Source: Candidatus Nitrosothermus koennekei
GTDB taxonomy: Archaea; Thermoproteota; Nitrososphaeria; Nitrososphaerales; Nitrosocaldaceae
Assembly (NCBI GenBank): GCA_013538715.1
Contig: JACAFH010000002.1
Location: forward strand, 62,001-126,000
DNA: 64,000 bases
Direction: 5' to 3'
Below, piece by piece: positions 16,706 through 26,036 of this stretch. The notes under the pieces are model-generated. The model worked only from the letters and a program-made list of their open reading frames with translations. It made no database searches and was not told the origin of the DNA. The translations under genes were made by a program, and so were the position numbers. Numbering within the stretch: the stretch's first letter is position 1; every line of letters starts with the position of its first letter.

Positions 16706-17049
16706 CTATATACTCTAAAATAAAGATTATCGTTAAAGTTTCTCTTAATAACAATTTATCTATATGATGTGTTTTTACAATAATCATAATAAACATAACA
16801 CGACATATAATTATAATTCTATATTTCCAAATATTTCATATATGTTTCCTTCATAATAATGAATTACATATTTTAGATTTTGATACTTGATACTCCAAAA
16901 GGTAATTAGAAAATTGAGAAGCATCTACACTTATCTGTCATACTAGATAATAAAATTTAATTCTATATAGTATTAGATTCTTTCGTATAATATATAAAAT
17001 ATAATATATTTAAAACGATTATCATGACATAACTTATAACTTTTTATAG
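16706..17049. other. Intergenic region, promoters only
   Basis: This very A/T-rich stretch lies between divergent genes. It shows an ACTTATAACTTTTTA-type TATA element about 25-35 bases before the ATG at 17071. No coding frame, hairpin or repeat worth naming was seen. Confidence 0.35.
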
Positions 17050-17070
17050 ATGATATACAATATATTATTT

Positions 17071-17454
17071 ATGGGTAATGGGAGGATAGATGGGTTGATT
17101 AGTAAATATAGCGAGTTAGTCGAAGAACTTAAGATTACGTTCCCTCATGTAGATCTAAAGATATTATTAGAACTTTTCTCACATAGGCTTTTACATCCAG
17201 AACATAAACCAACCGTTAGATTAGAGATATTTTATGATAAGAATGTTAATCTAAACAATAAAGCATCTATGTTAAGTAAAGTTACAGGTGTAATGCCAAA
17301 TATTTATAGAGATGAACATAGATTAGTGATAGAACCTAGACTAGAACTTGATGAGTTGAAAGAGATAGCAATGGACAATGATATAGTGAGTTTAGCAGGT
17401 GATCTAATATGCTGTTTAGATACATTATTAAGTAGAAGGAAGCTATCCGTCTAG
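17071..17454 (+). CDS. Unknown protein (127 aa)
   Basis: The protein begins MGNGRIDGLISKYSELVEEL and has a mixed alpha/beta composition with a helical N terminus and the later strands TVRLEIFYD and HRLVIEPRLELDEL. No known motif. The ATG at 17071 is preferred over the in-frame ATG at 17050 because the TATA-like element near 17030-17043 would place the transcript start only a few bases before 17071. The 3' end overlaps the convergent coiled-coil gene by 12 bases. Confidence 0.6.
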   Translation: MGNGRIDGLISKYSELVEELKITFPHVDLKILLELFSHRLLHPEHKPTVRLEIFYDKNVNLNNKASMLSKVTGVMPNIYRDEHRLVIEPRLELDELKEIAMDNDIVSLAGDLICCLDTLLSRRKLSV

Positions 17455-17931
17455 AACCTTCCTTTTTATTGTATAACGTTCAACTTCTGCTGCTATCTTA
17501 CGTATCTCTCTCTCATAAGATGGAGAGAGTTCTGATTCTTTATACGCATTTTGAATTATGTTTACTATATTCTTTAGAGAGTTTATTATTTCATTATCAA
17601 TATCTATTAACTTCATCAATTTATCTCTCTCTACCCTGTTATTATTTACTAGATTCTCATATGATATTTTACATGTGAGAAGTTCGTTAAATAATGCATG
17701 TAGATCATTCTTTAATCGTTTTATATGTTTTGATCTACTATTCTCTAATAATAGTTCCATATATTTTAATATCTCATCAATGTTACTCTTTATCATATAG
17801 CTTAGATGTTTACTAATCTCACACATATCTTCATAGTTAGTTCTTCTTTTATCAATGGCTCTTTGTATTAATGATGCAAGCCTAATTACTGAATTTATTG
17901 TTCCAGATCTGCTTACATCATCTATTACCAT
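17443..17931 (-). CDS. Helical (coiled-coil) protein of unknown function
   Basis: The 162-residue protein is almost entirely helical, with heptad-like spacing of leucine and isoleucine from about residue 40 to 130 (KSNIDEILKYMELLLENS, KLMKLIDIDNEIINSLKNI). No enzymatic motif. The basic C-terminal end (RYTIKRKVLDG) is conserved-looking. It lies downstream of the dCTP deaminase gene in the same direction. Confidence 0.6.
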   Translation of the reverse strand: MVIDDVSRSGTINSVIRLASLIQRAIDKRRTNYEDMCEISKHLSYMIKSNIDEILKYMELLLENSRSKHIKRLKNDLHALFNELLTCKISYENLVNNNRVERDKLMKLIDIDNEIINSLKNIVNIIQNAYKESELSPSYEREIRKIAAEVERYTIKRKVLDG

Positions 17932-18025
17932 GCTTATAGATATTACTTCATTATTTAAATATCTTTGTCATACTAGTTAAATATACAATATATCATACCA
18001 ACAATATATAGAGAAGTTAAGATAC

Positions 18026-18550
18026 TTATATCAAGACTCTTCTTTTTGATATCCTCTCTAGATATAAGAGATCAAACAATTCATTAAACTCCTTTTTTAT
18101 CATATTTATATAGAGATTAACCTCATCATCGCTCATGTACTGAAATTGATATTCGCCATCATATGGAGATGCCTTACCTTCTCTAGTTATGAATTCTATA
18201 TGCATAAAAGGCTCACTATGCTTTATGGTTATTGGTTTTCTCTCATTGTTAAGATTAACTACTTCTAATACTATTCTCCCAATAAAGCCAGAGTGTACTT
18301 TAGCAGCATTTAGAAACGATAACCCTAATCGACCATATCTGCTTTTGGCAGTTAGATGTGCAACATAGTTAGGGAGTGTGAATATAACTTCATTACTAAT
18401 AACATTCTTATGTTCTAAATAGTTGAGGGTTACATCATCTTTTACAGTTAAGATATAACCATCTCCATCCAATAATTTTTCATCAAATGGATATATGCAC
18501 TTATATTTCTCAATCAATTCTATCAATTCATATTTGCCTATAACTCCCAT
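18026..18550 (-). CDS. dcd: dCTP deaminase / dUTPase family protein
   Basis: The 174-residue protein belongs to the trimeric dCTP deaminase-dUTPase superfamily. Typical motifs: SRYGRLGLS (substrate phosphate binding), NAAKVHSGFIGRIVLEVVN containing the glutamate expected for catalysis, and SEPFMHIEF. Members deaminate dCTP to dUTP, hydrolyse dUTP or do both, keeping uracil out of DNA. Whether this one is mono- or bifunctional cannot be told. It reads toward the coiled-coil gene. Confidence 0.85.
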   Translation of the reverse strand: MGVIGKYELIELIEKYKCIYPFDEKLLDGDGYILTVKDDVTLNYLEHKNVISNEVIFTLPNYVAHLTAKSRYGRLGLSFLNAAKVHSGFIGRIVLEVVNLNNERKPITIKHSEPFMHIEFITREGKASPYDGEYQFQYMSDDEVNLYINMIKKEFNELFDLLYLERISKRRVLI

Positions 18551-18651
18551 ATCATATGATAAATAGAAGCAGTTTAAAGAGTTATATCTCTAATCTATTT
18601 GATACTAATGTTCATAAAATATATAGACGATGGTTCTAATAAAGTAAATGT

Positions 18652-18736
18652 GGCCTCCATAGTATAGTGGTAGTATAAAGGGCTGTGGAACAATTGCAGT
18701 GACCCTTGGGCTGGGGTTCGATTCCCCATGGAGGCC
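18652..18736 (+). tRNA. tRNA-His (GTG) with a 13-base intron
   Basis: Acceptor GCCTCCA/TGGAGGC pairs fully, with a G at -1 (18652) opposite the C73 at 18736, the mark of tRNA-His. The anticodon stem AAGGG/CCCTT brackets CTGTGG and, after an insertion of 13 bases, the final A; the loop is therefore CTGTGGA with anticodon GTG and an intron at the usual 37/38 site. The T-arm is TGGGG-TTCGATT-CCCCA. An A/T-rich TATA box (near 18613-18625) precedes it. The gene is GC-rich. Confidence 0.93.
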
Positions 18737-19153
18737 TTTCACAAAAATGCAACTATAGTTAGAAACTAAGTTGTATAATTAGCACATTTACATGAGAGAT
18801 AAATATTTAACTATAGTATATAATATTATAGCTTAATTATAATTCATCTACTAAAATCTAATATAATAGGTTTATATATAATTTATAATATCATTTTATT
18901 TTATATTCTCTAGCTTTTTAAGTGTCTTATCTGCATATATAACTTTTACCCCATTAGTTTTATATCGCTTATCGAGTTTAATATTATTGCTAGTTAAAAA
19001 CTCATGTATCGAAGATAACTGTTTTAAACAAGGGCAAGAAACGAAACTATGATGTCAACATTACAGTATTTATTGATTCAAACTTTATTTGTAATCTAGA
19101 ACAATTTGAAACAGGTTATGTATTAGCCATAAGTATTTAAGCATACATGTTTT
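18737..19153. other. Intergenic region with possible gene remnant
   Basis: Between tRNA-His and the glycosyltransferase gene lies 417 bases without an intact gene. On the minus strand about 51 codons are open (stop near 18895, from about 19055), giving a plausible-looking lysine-rich tail that includes SCPCLKQLSSIHEFL, but no start codon. On the plus strand 18999-19140 is also open without a start. One of these may be a decayed gene; nothing firm can be claimed. Confidence 0.3.
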
Positions 19154-20614
19154 ATGCTTTCTATGCATCTTACCTCTCTTATCTTATTCTTTATAGTTAT
19201 TACATTAGGAATATTCACATCTTTAACACTTTATTCGTTAGATAACAATTCACTATTATACTATGGAGATTCTATCTCACACTTAATAATAGCAAGGAAG
19301 ATGACAGATTGGCAAGATGCAGGTTTGCATCAATTAGGTACAGTATGGTTACCACTGCCTCACATATTATTAGCAATACCATCATCGATCGATGGATTAT
19401 TCTTTAGTGGTTTTGCAGGTTTGGTGTTAAATCTCCCTGCACTAGCAATAACTACTATGATATTATATAAGATATTATTAAAACATTTAAGTAAAGAGAA
19501 TGCCTTCCTCACTTCATTATTATACCCAACAAACCCAAATATCTTATATCAGTCATTAACTGCAATGACAGAGACTTTATTATTGCTATTTTTTGTACTC
19601 TCAGCATTCTATCTTTTTAGATTCATAGAGAGTAGGAATAATAAATATATAATACTCACTTCAATCTTTATAGTCTTTACTACATTATGTAGATATGAAG
19701 CATGGTTCTTACCTTTTATATTGATACCATATTCTTATATATACTCCATAAAAGATAAGTATAAAACTATACTCTTCTCTCTCTTATCACTTTCAGGTAT
19801 TATATTCTGGCTATTATGGAACCTTTATTATTATGACGATCCATTCGAATTTGTTAATGCGGAATTCTATTCTGCATCATGGCAAGCGGAGATTAGAGAT
19901 ATTAATGATACACTCTTCTTAAATCCATTAAATATATTCAAGATTTATAGTTTAACAATGCTTATTATTTATGGACCATTGGTAGTATCATTAATCAAGA
20001 TAAGCAAAGATTATCTCTATCTAACTATATTACCATTATTCACTCTAATATCCTTGGTTATTGGTATAGGCGAGATCTCTTTTTGGTTTAATTCAAGATT
20101 TCTAATCCTTATTGCACCTCTTCTAATATTCTTGGTCTCTAGATTTAGCAACCAAAAGATATTTTATCTATTTGTTATTACAATTATCTATAGCTTATTT
20201 ATGACTATTACAACATACGATGAGACGTTTGATAACAAGATTGGTATAGTAACATACATCGATGCAAAGACTGGTTTCTTCCATGATAGAGCACCAGTAG
20301 TAATAGGTGAATTTATGCATAGTAATTACGATGATGGAAATATAATGATAATTACTGGTTCTATGCAAGAGCATAAGATAATGATAAATAGCTGGATTAG
20401 ATTAGAAAGATACGATGAGATCATAGAATCAAGTAAATGGAAAAACTCTTTTAAAGAACCATGGTTATATAATAAATGGCTTATAATTAGTAGCAGAGCA
20501 GATTCAGATGCATCTAATGTAGCAAGATATTGGTTGAATAATATTGAGATTATATATAAGTATTATAACAAGATTTATGAATATGACAATATAAGTATCT
20601 TTAAACTTAAATAG
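19154..20614 (+). CDS. GT-C type membrane glycosyltransferase (GT39/ArnT-like)
   Basis: The 486-residue integral membrane protein has about ten hydrophobic spans and one large extracytoplasmic C-terminal domain. The first loop holds YYGDSISHLIIARKM, the acidic motif of GT-C fold enzymes that use a polyprenyl-phosphate sugar donor; a second acidic/Trp motif LGTVWLPLPH follows. Such enzymes transfer a sugar from dolichyl-phosphate to protein or lipid on the outer face. The acceptor is not known. A start at 19163 (MHLTSL) is possible too. Confidence 0.75.
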   Translation: MLSMHLTSLILFFIVITLGIFTSLTLYSLDNNSLLYYGDSISHLIIARKMTDWQDAGLHQLGTVWLPLPHILLAIPSSIDGLFFSGFAGLVLNLPALAITTMILYKILLKHLSKENAFLTSLLYPTNPNILYQSLTAMTETLLLLFFVLSAFYLFRFIESRNNKYIILTSIFIVFTTLCRYEAWFLPFILIPYSYIYSIKDKYKTILFSLLSLSGIIFWLLWNLYYYDDPFEFVNAEFYSASWQAEIRDINDTLFLNPLNIFKIYSLTMLIIYGPLVVSLIKISKDYLYLTILPLFTLISLVIGIGEISFWFNSRFLILIAPLLIFLVSRFSNQKIFYLFVITIIYSLFMTITTYDETFDNKIGIVTYIDAKTGFFHDRAPVVIGEFMHSNYDDGNIMIITGSMQEHKIMINSWIRLERYDEIIESSKWKNSFKEPWLYNKWLIISSRADSDASNVARYWLNNIEIIYKYYNKIYEYDNISIFKLK

Positions 20615-20700
20615 CTAATATTATTTATATTATGAACATTTTAAAATATCTCAATAAGCGCTAATAAGATATTTATTAGCATTATTATGATTATAGCCTA

Positions 20701-22911
20701 ATGAATAATAATATTACATTATTAATAGCAGAGGCTCATCCTAATGATGTAGGTAGAAGGATTGCTAGAATAGATCCAAAAGTTACTAAAGAGTTAAACC
20801 TATCAACTGGTGATGCTGTAGAGGTTACATCAGATAGTGCAAAGATAGTAGTATTGAATTGGCCAGCATATCCTCAAGATTACGGTAAGGGTTTGATTAG
20901 ATTAGATGGGTATAGTAGAAATAGACTAGGCGTGGGAATAAATGATAGAGTTAGCATAAGAAAGGTTGAGATAAAGGATGCACAAAAAATAACATTAGCA
21001 CCTACTGAACCTTTACGCATATATGACGCTGAAGATTATCTTTTAGGGTTATTAAAAGGGCAGATAGTGAGTAAAGGAGATACAATTCCATTAATGATCA
21101 TGGGTCAAAGAATAGACTTAGCAGTATTATCAACAAATCCAGCAGGAGCAGTTCTTATAACAAATTCTACTGAACTAACATTATCAGAAGAGGTTAGTAA
21201 AGAAGAACGTGCAGTTCCATCTGTAACATATGAGGATATAGGCGGCTTAAAGGATGTAGTAACTAAAGTTAGAGAAATGATCGACCTTCCATTAAGACAT
21301 CCTGAGATATTTAAGAGGTTAGGGGTTGAAGCACCAAAAGGTGTATTACTTCATGGTCCACCTGGAACTGGTAAAACATTACTAGCAAAGGCAGTAGCAA
21401 ATGAGAGTAATGCAAACTTTTATTCAATTAGTGGTCCTGAGATAATGAGTAAATTCTATGGAGAAAGTGAAGCAAGGTTAAGAGAGATCTTTAAAGAAGC
21501 AGAAGCAAATGCCCCTAGTATAATATTTATAGATGAGATAGACTCTATCGCTCCAAAGAGAGAAGAGGTTACAGGTGAAGTAGAGAAGAGAGTAGTTGCT
21601 CAATTATTAGCATTAATGGATGGACTGTCATCAAGGGGTAAGGTTGTGGTAATAGCAGCAACTAATAGACCAAACGCTATAGATCCCGCACTAAGAAGAC
21701 CAGGAAGATTTGATAGAGAGATAGAATTACCTATCCCAGATAGAGATGGAAGATTAGAGATATTACAGATACATACTAGGGGTATGCCATTGAAAGATGT
21801 CGAACTTGAGAAGATAGCAGATATAACACATGGTTTCGTAGGTGCAGATCTAGCTGCATTAGCAAAAGAGGCAGCTATGAGGGCATTAAGAAGAGTATTG
21901 CCTATGATAGATCTCTCTGCTGAGAGTATACCAAGTTCAGTATTGAATAAGATTGTAGTAACAATGGATGATTTTATGGATGTATTAAAAGAGATGGAGC
22001 CATCAGCTATGAGAGAAGTCTTTGTAGAGGTTCCTAATGTTAAATGGGATGATATTGGTGGTTTGGAGAACGTAAAGCAAGAGTTACAAGAGGCTGTAGA
22101 ATGGCCATTAAAGTATCATGGAGTATTTACCAAAACAAATGCGACTCCTCCAAAAGGTATATTACTTTATGGTCCACCTGGAACTGGTAAAACATTACTA
22201 GCAAAGGCAGTAGCAAATGAGAGCGAGGCAAATTTTATAAGTATAAAAGGTCCAGAACTACTCTCTAAATGGGTTGGAGAAAGTGAGAGAGGAGTAAGAG
22301 AAGTATTTAGAAAGGCTAAACAAGCATCTCCGTGTGTAATATTCTTTGATGAGATAGATTCTATAGCACCCATTAGAGGAGGAGGTTACGGTGATTCACA
22401 TGTTACAGAGAGAGTGATAAGCCAATTACTTACAGAATTGGATGGGTTAGAAATATTGAAGGATATTGTAGTGATAGCAGCAACTAATAGACCAGATATA
22501 ATAGATCCAGCACTCTTAAGACCAGGAAGGTTTGATAGATTACTCTATATTCCTCCACCTGATTATAACTCAAGGCTTCAAATAATCAAGATACATACAA
22601 GAAAAGTCCCTATTGATAATGATGTTAATATAGAGCAACTAGCATCAAAAACTGATGGTTATACTGGAGCTGATATAGCAGCATTTATCTCAAATGCAGT
22701 TATGCTTGCAATAAGAGAGTATATAACGAGATATAAAGAACCAAAAGAGGCTGAGAAGCATCTGGACGAACTAAAAGTTAGTAATAAACATATAGAAGAA
22801 GCTATGAAGAAGATTAGACCATTATCAAAGGCAGAATTGGACTGGTACAAGCGTATAGCGGAAGAGTTTGGTAGACCTAGATTAGCAGAAAGTGCAAAAG
22901 GTATACTATAA
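20701..22911 (+). CDS. CDC48/VAT AAA+ ATPase
   Basis: The 736-residue protein has an N-terminal double-psi beta-barrel domain (about 1-185), then two AAA+ modules. D1 shows [19 protein letters not shown] near 218, [12 protein letters not shown] and the arginine fingers in [10 protein letters not shown]2 shows [19 protein letters not shown] near 490, [11 protein letters not shown] and [12 protein letters not shown]48/VAT unfolds proteins and feeds the archaeal proteasome. The C-terminal tail of eukaryotic CDC48 is absent. The stop overlaps the convergent cofC gene by six bases. Confidence 0.96.
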   Translation: MNNNITLLIAEAHPNDVGRRIARIDPKVTKELNLSTGDAVEVTSDSAKIVVLNWPAYPQDYGKGLIRLDGYSRNRLGVGINDRVSIRKVEIKDAQKITLAPTEPLRIYDAEDYLLGLLKGQIVSKGDTIPLMIMGQRIDLAVLSTNPAGAVLITNSTELTLSEEVSKEERAVPSVTYEDIGGLKDVVTKVREMIDLPLRHPEIFKRLGVEAPKGVLLHGPPGTGKTLLAKAVANESNANFYSISGPEIMSKFYGESEARLREIFKEAEANAPSIIFIDEIDSIAPKREEVTGEVEKRVVAQLLALMDGLSSRGKVVVIAATNRPNAIDPALRRPGRFDREIELPIPDRDGRLEILQIHTRGMPLKDVELEKIADITHGFVGADLAALAKEAAMRALRRVLPMIDLSAESIPSSVLNKIVVTMDDFMDVLKEMEPSAMREVFVEVPNVKWDDIGGLENVKQELQEAVEWPLKYHGVFTKTNATPPKGILLYGPPGTGKTLLAKAVANESEANFISIKGPELLSKWVGESERGVREVFRKAKQASPCVIFFDEIDSIAPIRGGGYGDSHVTERVISQLLTELDGLEILKDIVVIAATNRPDIIDPALLRPGRFDRLLYIPPPDYNSRLQIIKIHTRKVPIDNDVNIEQLASKTDGYTGADIAAFISNAVMLAIREYITRYKEPKEAEKHLDELKVSNKHIEEAMKKIRPLSKAELDWYKRIAEEFGRPRLAESAKGIL

Positions 22912-23529
22912 TTTGAGTTGTTTAAGATATGATACACTCTTTTTGTTTATATTATGATTAACAAGATAATTGATATCATCTATACTATCTAAATCATACA
23001 TAATTCTATTGTTTAATAATATACTAACATCTAGCGAATCTTCTAACGCTTTATTTATATGAATTAAATAACTATCTTTATCATAATAAGTCTTCATAAC
23101 AAGAGGAGGTTTTCTTAAAAGAATGTTAGTACCATCTAATCTACTTGATGGAGTTATTACTATTCCTCTCCTCTTGTATCTTGCTATATCCCTAAGCACG
23201 AATAGATCTATTGGTGTAAGTAAGAGGAGGTCTACTGGTATTACTATACTCGCATCAAACCTCTTGCAATAATCATCAGTTAGAGATATTGCTTCATTAA
23301 TACCTTTGTCCTCATCTTTTATGAAGATAGCATCAAACCTCTTGCTCAAATCTTTAACCTCATCATCATATCCTACCACTATAGTCTGGAAGGTCTTATT
23401 GTTTATGATGCTAAGCATATCTTCAAGCATATATAAAGTAAGTCTCTTCCTTATATCTATCCCAAATATCCCTGCTAGCCTACTCTTTGTTCTTACTAAT
23501 CTCTTGACTGGAATTACTATACATATCAT
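22906..23529 (-). CDS. cofC: 2-phospho-L-lactate guanylyltransferase CofC
   Basis: The 207-residue nucleotidyltransferase activates 2-phospholactate (or phosphoenolpyruvate) with GTP in coenzyme F420 synthesis. The MobA-like N terminus [20 protein letters not shown] binds the nucleotide. Later features are the acidic region [13 protein letters not shown] and [15 protein letters not shown], the metal-binding site. The stop of cofC overlaps cdc48; the start overlaps the stop of cofD by four bases, an ATGA arrangement that makes a cofD-cofC operon. Confidence 0.9.
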   Translation of the reverse strand: MICIVIPVKRLVRTKSRLAGIFGIDIRKRLTLYMLEDMLSIINNKTFQTIVVGYDDEVKDLSKRFDAIFIKDEDKGINEAISLTDDYCKRFDASIVIPVDLLLLTPIDLFVLRDIARYKRRGIVITPSSRLDGTNILLRKPPLVMKTYYDKDSYLIHINKALEDSLDVSILLNNRIMYDLDSIDDINYLVNHNINKKSVSYLKQLKL

Positions 23530-24431
23530 TTTATATTCTTTATAAAATCTGCAAGTCTACGTTCATCTTCATTGTTTCTCATAACTATATCTGTAATATA
23601 TACATCAATATCAAATTTTGTACTTATAATATTACTATACTTTTCATCACTTTTATCTATAACTAAAGAGCTAGTTATGCTAGAGTATAGATCTGCTATA
23701 CCATATATAGATACATCATATCCTAACGCTTGCATATATTTTGCTGCTGGACCACTTATAGCACTGGTGCCTATTATAGGGCTTACTGCTATACATTTAT
23801 CTCTTGCATCTATCAACGCTTTTCTAATATCTTTTATTGATATTATAGGGTTTATGCTACTAATAGGATTTGCAGGTGCTATAACTATCCTCTCTGCATT
23901 TGCTATAAGATCTAAAACATAATCTGATGCTTTTGCATCATCTATGCCTTTATAGAATACATTTTTAACATCTAACATGCCTTTATGTTTAACCCAGAAC
24001 TCTTGTAAATGCATTATTCCATTATTACTCTCTATGTATGTCTCTACTCTATCATCTGTTGCTGGTAATATTCTTCTCCCTATTGAAAGTCTTCTTCTCA
24101 ATATATCCGTAATCTCACTTAATCTCTTACCCTCTCTAATCATCTCACTTCTTAAGATATGTGTTGCAAGATCCTTATCACCTATACTAAACCATGTATC
24201 GATACCATAGTATCTTAATTGTTTCATAAAGTTAAACGTGTCGTTCTTTATACCCCATCCTCTGTTCTTATCCAATATATCAGCAAGTCCATACATGATA
24301 GTATCTATATCTGGACATATGTAGAGACCATAAAGCCATATATTATCGCCTACATTAGAGATTATATTGGCATTATCAAACCCTCTAACAAGTTTTATAG
24401 AACCTGTACCGCCAGCAAGTATTAAATACAT
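23526..24431 (-). CDS. cofD: 2-phospho-L-lactate transferase CofD
   Basis: The 301-residue enzyme transfers the activated phospholactate moiety to Fo, forming F420-0. It begins YLILAGGTGSIKLVRGFDN, the family N-terminal motif, followed by SNVGDNIWLYGLYICPDIDT. Later motifs are APANPISSINPIISI and the ISGPAAKYM segment. Normal length. With cofC it makes an F420 operon. F420 is widespread in Nitrososphaerota. Confidence 0.93.
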   Translation of the reverse strand: MYLILAGGTGSIKLVRGFDNANIISNVGDNIWLYGLYICPDIDTIMYGLADILDKNRGWGIKNDTFNFMKQLRYYGIDTWFSIGDKDLATHILRSEMIREGKRLSEITDILRRRLSIGRRILPATDDRVETYIESNNGIMHLQEFWVKHKGMLDVKNVFYKGIDDAKASDYVLDLIANAERIVIAPANPISSINPIISIKDIRKALIDARDKCIAVSPIIGTSAISGPAAKYMQALGYDVSIYGIADLYSSITSSLVIDKSDEKYSNIISTKFDIDVYITDIVMRNNEDERRLADFIKNIK

Positions 24432-24498
24432 ACATATAGGAAGGAAGAAGGAGTATTTAGTTGTTAGAAATTTATTAAAGGGTTAAGGAGATAGGTTA

Positions 24499-24573
24499 GG
24501 GCCGGTAGCTCAGCTTGGCTAGAGCGTTCGACTGATAATCGAAAGGTCGTGGGTTCAAATCCCACCCGGCCCA
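24499..24573 (+). tRNA. tRNA-Ile (GAT)
   Basis: Acceptor GGGCCGG/CCGGCCC with discriminator A, anticodon loop CTGATAA with GAT, T-arm GTGGG-TTCAAAT-CCCAC. No intron. A TTTATTAAAG TATA-like element about 25 bases upstream. A GC-rich gene in A/T-rich surroundings. Confidence 0.96.
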
Positions 24574-24915
24574 TGATTGTTGAATCTAAAGATATTCATT
24601 CTTACAATACACATTTGAGGAAGGAATTTATTGCATATTAATTCTAATAAAGATAGGTAACAAGTATAACTAAATTCAAGATAATACTAATATTATATAG
24701 ATTTTAGAGATTAATAACAATAGTATAATTAATGATAAGCATGTTATCAGTTAATAATTAAAATTATCAAATAATAACGTTAGAAAGAAGAACTATTATG
24801 TAGTGTTTAAAATTCAATTATATAATATCTTGTTTATGATAACATATATGTAGAGAATGGATAAATATTGCTTAAAAATTTCGATATATATATCACTTAT
24901 TAGTTAGGAGAGATT
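24574..24915. other. Intergenic region, nothing recognised besides a promoter
   Basis: Highly A/T-rich. Contains GATATATATATC at 24883-24894, a likely TATA box about 25 bases before the ATG at 24916, and an AGGAGA motif six bases before that ATG that could serve as a ribosome-binding site. No other structure or coding frame is seen. Confidence 0.4.
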
Positions 24916-26022
24916 ATGATATCAACTATAATATTAGCAGTATTAATTCTAATATCTGCTCTAAATGATATAAATACAGTACAAGACATGGAGTGTGAAG
25001 ATAAGATAAAGTATTCATTTCATGAAACAATATCTAAAATAGATAAAAGAATGGTCATTAGTATTGCAGAAAATAGCAATTATATTAAATCTAGCAGCAA
25101 GTCATTTAATGGTATATTTTACACATATAATGTGGATGAGAATTGCCTAATTTCATTAGAGGAGATTAATATAAGTTATATAATTAATGATAATAGTAAA
25201 CAACCATTAAATATGCTAACAGTAATTTTAAATCCTGAATTAAAAATCAAGGATGTTAAAGAAGAACCTATACTTTATAATACTAACTCTTATTGGGGTG
25301 GTTATGAGTTAAAAGCCAATACTCAAGTAACAAAACCTATCACAGAGACAAAGGTTACGTTTACTATTCCAACTGTATCTAAACCTAATAGTAATCAATA
25401 TGGTAATGATTATGCATGTAGGGTTGATATAACTAGACAATGCTTATTATCTATGTGGACTGGTTTATCTGATGCCGATGGTTATAATCTTGTAGAAATA
25501 ATGCAAGGAACCATTCTGGGAAATGTAACGTGTACAAGTAATAATTGTATTACAACTTATCGAGGTACTCTTCAATTCTTTCGTGCTAATGACAATAGTA
25601 GTGTAGCAATATATTGTACAAATTCTTTTAATAGCGGTAATAGTGTAAGGATATGGGTTTATAAGGCTGGTAACAATGCAACTCATACGTTCTATACAAT
25701 TGATATTTATAATCAAACTACAAGAAGGGCTTGTGCAATAGTTTATGCTACTCAAAAGAGCTATACATATGCAGATTTTGTTGGAGAGATACCTGCTTAT
25801 ATAAATATTGATAATAGAGCTATATTACCTAAATTTACTACAACAAATATACAAGGTTGGATATATTATGATAATTTATATAGTTCGATATATGTATCAT
25901 ATATGAATGGTTGGTATATAAAAGACTACATACAAGTTAACGGATTTAGAAATGTTGACATTAGTAATATAAAATCAGATGGTACATTTACTATAAAATA
26001 TATAACTAGTAAAGGCACTTAA
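24916..26022 (+). CDS. Secreted eqolisin-like protein (peptidase G1 / glutamic peptidase fold)
   Basis: The 368-residue protein has an N-terminal hydrophobic segment (2-17) and an extracytoplasmic body. The second half matches the eqolisin pattern: NSYWGGYEL (124-132; family NWAGY), FTIPTVS (149-155; family FTVPTVS), MWTGLSDADGYNLVEIMQG (180-198), and FVGEIPAYINID...ILPKF (288-307). The catalytic Gln and Glu of these acid proteases fit Q197 (in MQG) and E291 (in GEIP). Eqolisins are mainly fungal and also occur in some bacteria and archaea. It may cleave proteins at low pH or be an inactive relative. It lies six bases upstream of the NHL-repeat gene, so the two are probably co-transcribed. 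The match is from motifs alone. Confidence 0.6.
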   Translation: MISTIILAVLILISALNDINTVQDMECEDKIKYSFHETISKIDKRMVISIAENSNYIKSSSKSFNGIFYTYNVDENCLISLEEINISYIINDNSKQPLNMLTVILNPELKIKDVKEEPILYNTNSYWGGYELKANTQVTKPITETKVTFTIPTVSKPNSNQYGNDYACRVDITRQCLLSMWTGLSDADGYNLVEIMQGTILGNVTCTSNNCITTYRGTLQFFRANDNSSVAIYCTNSFNSGNSVRIWVYKAGNNATHTFYTIDIYNQTTRRACAIVYATQKSYTYADFVGEIPAYINIDNRAILPKFTTTNIQGWIYYDNLYSSIYVSYMNGWYIKDYIQVNGFRNVDISNIKSDGTFTIKYITSKGT

Positions 26023-26036
26023 ATATATTGACAAAT

